This document shows, piece after piece, positions 59,139 to 64,000 of a stretch of 64,000 nucleotides of DNA (position 1 is the first letter of the stretch; the number at the start of each line of letters is the position of its first letter). Position numbers and translations under genes: made by a program. This DNA is from Carettochelys insculpta (taxonomy: Eukaryota; Chordata; Testudines; Carettochelyidae), in contig NC_134167.1 of the NCBI RefSeq assembly GCF_033958435.1, forward strand, positions 1,384,001 to 1,448,000, read 5' to 3'. The notes beneath the pieces were generated by a model. It was not told the origin of the DNA, did no database searches, and saw nothing but the letters and a program-made list of their open reading frames with translations.

Positions 59139-60211
59139 AAAAAACTTTAACCGTTTGGTTACTACGGCCTGGCCGTGGGTGAGTGCGCTAGCAGCTCCCT
59201 GCTCTAACAGTAAAAAAAAACTGGGTTGTTTAGGACCCAGGGGAATACCTCACTGCACATGACCCGGCCATCGGCTAACAACAGGTAAGCCCCCAGTGGA
59301 TGAATTTCACTCCACAATGAGATAAGCAATATTTGGCTCTGAAAATAAATAATAGGAATGATGTTGTTCCAATGTATCCACTGGTTAGATGGAAGGGAAC
59401 TATTTAGTGAAGCAGAATATTTATAAATGCACAACAATTATAGTGGTCTGTACCTAACACCACAGGTATAAAAGAGAAAGGTTTCTACCCCATGACAATC
59501 ACACTACTCACAGTCGCACTTGGGAGTCGCACCCCTCCATGCCCTGCCAAAATTTCAATTGCTAAAAGGGGTGTCCCCTCCTGTCCATGTGAGTGGCCCT
59601 CCCTGCGCTCAGGGCCCTCACAGGCTCCAGTTGCCCATGCGCTACAAGCACTCCAAGGGGAGAAAAGAAGGTTAAACCACCTGAGTGCATACTGCATTAT
59701 TGCACTGTAAACGTATACCAAGGAAGGTCTTCAATGGAAGCTTGTCATGTTCTGAACTTGGTGGCCCATATATGTACATAGACTCTGATGAAGAGTCTGT
59801 ATTTGCGTACATAAATAACTTCAGCTACACCTCAACCAGGATGGCAAGCAGCGGAGGAGGAAGAGGCCACTCCCAATCCAGGAGTTTACCCAAAACTTGC
59901 TTTCAAGTTGCTCTCCCTTGGGCAGCCCAGGAAGAGCCAATGATGAAGCATTAAAGCTAATGGAAATACATTAACCCAGGCCACTGTTCATGTCACCAGG
60001 GAATTTCCCCACATGCATCTGCAGAGACCGAGGGAAAAGAAACAGACTTTGAAAGCAGGCTTGGGACTGAATTTTTAACCTCCAGCCAGCAGGCTGTCAG
60101 TGAACCTGGATCCTAGAAAGTATTTTAAGTCAAAACATTAAAAAAAAGAAAATTTTACCTGATATGGAAGTGTGAAGCCTGACATTGTGCCTTACTGATA
60201 GTTTTTTGAAT
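59139..60211. other. Unassigned noncoding DNA
   Basis: No gene or clear repeat; the frames here are short and overlap on both strands. Confidence 0.4.
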
Positions 60212-61860
60212 AGCAACAGTGAGGTAGCTTTATTAGTCTGTACTCGGACAAAACAAAACCAATGCAAAAAGATGGACATCGTACCCAAGGGATTGACAGT
60301 GAAAACCCCTTTACAATCAACCTACTACACTGATTACAGTGACAAGCTATGCCGCACACCCTCTTAGAAAACTGAGGAACCACTTGACCAGTATCCTGTA
60401 CAGCAAGCAGGAAAGGATCAAGAATGACCCTCTGAACTTGAAACTCTCCTCAATAATCAAGCTTCCACACAAGACCCCACAGAGTGTGACTTTTCCTACA
60501 CTAGACAAGCAATCTATAATACTTCCACTCCCTGCAAAAAAGAAAAGACAATAAACTATCTAAATTACTTCATACCTCAGGATACTACCATTACAACAAC
60601 TACAACACACCAGACAATACTGATAACCTTTCAAGCTACAAACTCAAACCAGCTGAAGAGACTCGTATCCCAGGGTCTTTCTTTTTGCCCCAACACTTCC
60701 ATGAACCTAATACAATTTTGTGGTTACCTCGAGGTCTGCTTTCATCATCTCCATGTAAGAATATTTCCAACACACCATGACCATCAGTCTGACTCACTAG
60801 ATGCCCCCTACCAACACCAAAAGGAGGAGAATTCTATGGGGACTCCCCAGATCAGTGTGGTGACAATCTAGATTTCTATATACAATGCTTCTGCAACCAC
60901 GCATAGACTGAAATTATATGCAAACACCACCAAATATAATACCGTCTCAACTGTGCTGAACGCTATGCTGTCCAAAGTCTCAAGAACAACTCGGACGTTA
61001 TAATCAAGCTGGCTGGCAAAGGGGATGCTATCATCATCATGAATAAGTCAGACTATGAACAGGAGGCAGCTAGACAACTATCCAACACCACATTTTACAG
61101 ACCTCTCTCCTCAGATCCCACTTTGGAATTCCGAAAGACACTACACATTCTACTTAAAGAACTCCCTGCCTCTGCTTGAGACCAAATTCACTTAGACACA
61201 CCATCTGACCCCTGCCCTGGATTATTCTATTTACTGCCTAAAATCCATAAACCTGGAAACCCAGGAGCACTTGCATGGCCCCACAGTATGCTAACATTTT
61301 TATGGCTGACTTACAACAACAATGCTTTGCCACCATGTACATTGGGCAGAGTAGGCTAAACCTTCGCCAAAGAATAAATTGACACAGAGCATACATCAAG
61401 AGTCTCAATACACATAAGCTGGTCAGTGAATACTTCAGTGAAGTGGGCCATTCTGTTAAAGACCTGAGAATTTGTCTTCTGGAGCAAAAAAGAATTTAAA
61501 AACAGATTAGAGGGAGAAATTTATGAGTTTGAGTTCATATTCAAATTTGACACATTAACTTGTGATATGAACAGAGACATCAATTACCTCACGCATTACA
61601 AGGACTGCTTCCCTCCTTTGATGCTCGTAATTATCTCAGGCAGGACAATTAACATCCCCCAGCCCTTCTTCCCCCTCCTATGTATTTGATTTGTCAATTT
61701 TTATTGCAATTTGTTTTTGACCCTCTGTACTTATAAGTGTCAGTTTGTATTGGAAATGAGATTGATCTGATGAAGTGGGGCTGTTCCATGAAAGCACTTC
61801 ACTCAATAAATCACTTTCTTAGTCTTTAAAATACTATATTTCTGCTGTTTTGTTTTGTTT
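60212..61860 (+). pseudogene. Penelope-like element, RT core deleted
   Basis: The element starts near GCAACAGTGAGGTAGCTTTA and ends with the tail GATCTGATGAAGTGGGGC, GAATAAATC-like CAATAAATCACTTTCTTAG and a TTTGTTTTG stretch. Coding remnants in order on the plus strand: an N-terminal part (DYSDKLCRTP region), the Penelope block DVIIKLAGKGDAIIIMNKSD (family KPADKG-like) with YEQEAARQLSNTTFYRPLSS, then LFYLLPKIHKPGNPG at about 61220-61270. The RT palm with its catalytic Asp residues is missing; within about 60 bp the sequence passes to a GIY-YIG endonuclease remnant, TMYIGQSRLNLRQRIN then HRAYIKSLNTHKLVSEYFSE and GHSVKDLRICLLE, with an in-frame stop after RQRIN. Frames are broken elsewhere too, so it is dead. 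Confidence 0.85.
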
Positions 61861-62627
61861 ATTTTTCGTATAATTTCTATATTTCCAGTTCCCCTTACTA
61901 TTCTATTTTCAAATCTGTGATTTTCTTTTTATTTGCAAAACAAAGCAGGTCTCTGGTGCTCAAACCAGTATGCAGTGTGTATGCTAATGGAAGCTAGTGT
62001 CGAGAAGGCTAGTTGCACATCTTCATGCATGCCTCTCCAGAGCAGAAGTCCAGTGGCTGGTAGCTAAGAACCTGGGAAGGACATATTTGGGAATAGGAGA
62101 ATTGTTGCTGGCATCACCCTCCAGGGGGCAACCAGGCTGAAGGGAGGTGAGTGGGCTGGCTGTTGAAAGCAGAGCTGAACCATAGCATCACAGCCCATAG
62201 GCTCCCAGTGCTTTAGGACACATAGGAAGAGAACATTTACTGACCTGGGTGATACCCAAAATGGCAAGCACAAACCCCCTGAACCTGCCACAAATGTTCA
62301 CTGCAGCCTCAGAATGTTTTGTTATTCCATTTTCCAGAAGCTTCAGGTGCAGATCTGACAATATATTTCTGTGGGACAAATATTTCAAAGCACCTTGAAA
62401 AGTAAGAGTCCTGAAATTCAAGGTAAGTGGATGGAAAACACTAACCTCAGGAGTGTGAACAGTAGAGGAATGATGGCCTTGAGAATGAGGCACTGACATA
62501 CGACTTCAGTTCAGTTCCTGGCTCTACCAATGACCGCATGTATGTGCTTGAGTAGGACTCACACAGGGTCCCATTTTCAGAGGTATGGAAGCTCCCACTG
62601 ACTTCAGCTGGAACTGAGGGTGCTCAG
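61861..62627. other. Unassigned noncoding DNA
   Basis: Nothing recognised except a possible MIR scrap at about 62490-62560. Confidence 0.4.
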
Positions 62628-62813
62628 TCGTGTTTCTGCTAACTTTTTCCTTCCTGGGGTGGAATAAATTTTGTTATGTGAACCAAAGCTTGTGCAATGT
62701 GCACTGCCAATAGAGAAATACACTGCTGGCTGTGGGCACTCTGCTAATCAGCTGGGTAGCACCTCAATCTCTCCTGGGCTGCTGCCCAAGCACTCAGCTT
62801 ACTGGGAACACCG
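62628..62813 (-). mobile_element. hAT-type MITE, copy 4
   Basis: A 186-bp element inverted relative to the other copies: TCGTGTTTCTGCTAACTTTT at the left, CTCAGCTTACTGGGAACACCG at the right. It is flanked by a perfect 8-bp duplication GTGCTCAG (62620-62627, 62814-62821), the best preserved of the four. Confidence 0.85.
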
Positions 62814-63753
62814 GTGCTCAGCATTTGAAAAATCAGGCCCTTGGGGCCTCTGCATTTCTTGGTCCTAAAAACAGTATTTCCTGCATCTGCATTGGCTCAT
62901 CAGATTGCAAGCTTTTTTAGAGGGGGCAGTGTTTTCCAGTGCGTATAGAGTGACTTGTATCAGGAGTCCCTGATCTTGGCTGGAATGCGCAGGTGTTTGC
63001 ACACTGCAAATAATAAACAAAGTAGGCAGCAGGCAGGAGTAGAAACTGGGCTCATAACATAAGATGCAGAAGACAAACGGGGCCTCCGAGGGGGCAGGTG
63101 TCCAGGGCATGGTGATTTAAAAGGGCCTGGGGCTTCTGGCCGCTGCTGCTGGTGTCTTCGTAATCGCTATGGCCTGAGCCCTTTAAATTGCCACTAGAGC
63201 CCCAGGTGGCTCACAGACCTGCTGACAGGGAGGGAGGGTGTAAATTGACCAGTCGCTCTGGGCATTTCAAAGTGGCCCAGAACTTTAGCCCTTGCATCTA
63301 CCAAAGTAGCAGCAGCATTGGATGGAGCTCTATGCCCCTTTGAAATGCCATGGCAGTGCTACTGCGCTGCTCTGAGGGAAGAGGGACGGGGGAGGCAGCA
63401 CTCAGCACCACAATTCAAGTCATGACACAGGCCCTAGGGGGCTTGGAGCTGGGTCCCCTCTCCCAACTTGCCCCATGGGGGCTGTCGGCCTTGCTGCATC
63501 CAGCAGCGCTGACGCACTGGCTATGGGAGGCTAGCCCCAAGCCCTGCCCTGAGGCCTTGCCCCTTCCAGGACAGAAATGTGAATTCATTTCTCCCAGCTG
63601 CACTGTTTAATGCAATTACTTCAGCACACAGTATCTTTTCCTCCCAATTATTAAAACTGGAGTTATCATTTGCAAGCTCTTGCGCAGTAAACACATGCTA
63701 TTGAATTGAGGTTTGTACTGATCCACACGATTTTTTCAACTTTAATCTCAAGG
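62814..63753. other. Unassigned DNA with short inverted words
   Basis: GGTGATTTAAAAGGGCCTGG at 63110 and its complement-like GAGCCCTTTAAATTGCCAC at 63177 frame an 85-bp inverted unit. CATTTCAAAGTGGCCCAGAA and CCCCTTTGAAATGCCATGG at 63268-63352 frame a second, related to 24464-24556. These look like unnamed inverted-repeat elements. Confidence 0.4.
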
Positions 63754-63759
63754 CTAAGG

Positions 63760-64000
63760 CTACACTATGGTTTCTACTTTGGGATGTATTTGGATCCTGA
63801 AATAGAAATCGCATGGCCCAACACCATGCTCAAAATAGCAGGGCTATTTCGAGCGTGGTATTTCATTCCTGGTAACCCTTGTCATAGGAGGGTTAGCGGG
63901 AAGTTCAAAATAGCCCCTTATTTCGAACCCAGGGGGCAGGGTAACCTCCACCGGGTTTGAAATAATGCAGCTCAAAATAAATTACACCGTTTGCACCCTG
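63760..64000 (+). mobile_element. MITE cut by window end
   Basis: Starts near AAGGCTACACTATGGTTTCT and carries AGGGCTATTTCGAGCGTGG, AAGTTCAAAATAGCCCCTTA and TTTCGAACCC, words like those in the Harbinger-related MITEs. The right end lies outside the window, so the boundary and family are tentative. Confidence 0.5.

Overview
The window looks like repeat-rich intergenic (or deep intronic) DNA from a non-avian sauropsid, most probably a turtle, with a crocodilian as the main alternative. The basis is the repeat set: many CR1 LINE fragments with the sauropsid 3' end, Penelope-like retroelement (PLE) tails, old MIR/CORE-SINE copies, hAT-type MITEs, and PIF/Harbinger elements whose ends read close to GGCYRYGTCTACAC. 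I find no host protein-coding exon, tRNA or rRNA. Nearly all short open frames are chance frames or fall inside repeats.

Layout: 1-10.5 kb is mostly unassigned DNA with two hAT MITEs (1814, 8515), a fold-back MITE (4975-5401), CR1 tails and PLE tails. A 683-bp internally deleted Harbinger lies at 10520-11202. A CR1 3' part at 16.69-17.87 kb is split by a PLE fold-back insert, and a GTCTACAC-ended MITE follows at 18.4-18.9 kb. At 23.1-23.9 kb one PLE fold-back sits inside another PLE copy. CR1 ORF2 tail is at 25.1-25.8 kb. A MITE with 3-bp ACA duplications is at 29236-29947.

The best gene-bearing unit is a 4482-bp Harbinger transposon (30570-35051, TTC duplications). It carries a SANT/Myb-like gene on the plus strand and a convergent HARBI1-type nuclease gene on the minus strand. 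It is the apparent relative of the 10520 derivative. The nuclease frame is open, but His stands where I expect the second catalytic Asp, and the SANT gene has at least one apparent frameshift.

From 45.4 to 53.1 kb lies a minus-strand CR1 with reverse transcriptase, endonuclease and SGNH-type ORF1 remnants. Directly upstream of its ORF1 is a 4.1-kb array of about 19 monomers averaging 227 bp. Most units carry a TATA-like CTTTATAAAG and, 77-106 nt downstream on the minus strand, a splice-donor-like GTAAGT. This looks like a monomeric 5' promoter array and is the most interesting feature.

The last 10 kb hold two LTRs (56259-57335; about 58520-59138), a short MITE (57597-57873), an RT-deleted PLE with a GIY-YIG remnant (60.2-61.9 kb), another hAT MITE (62628) and a MITE cut by the window end. 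All family assignments are from reading the sequence; no database search was run.
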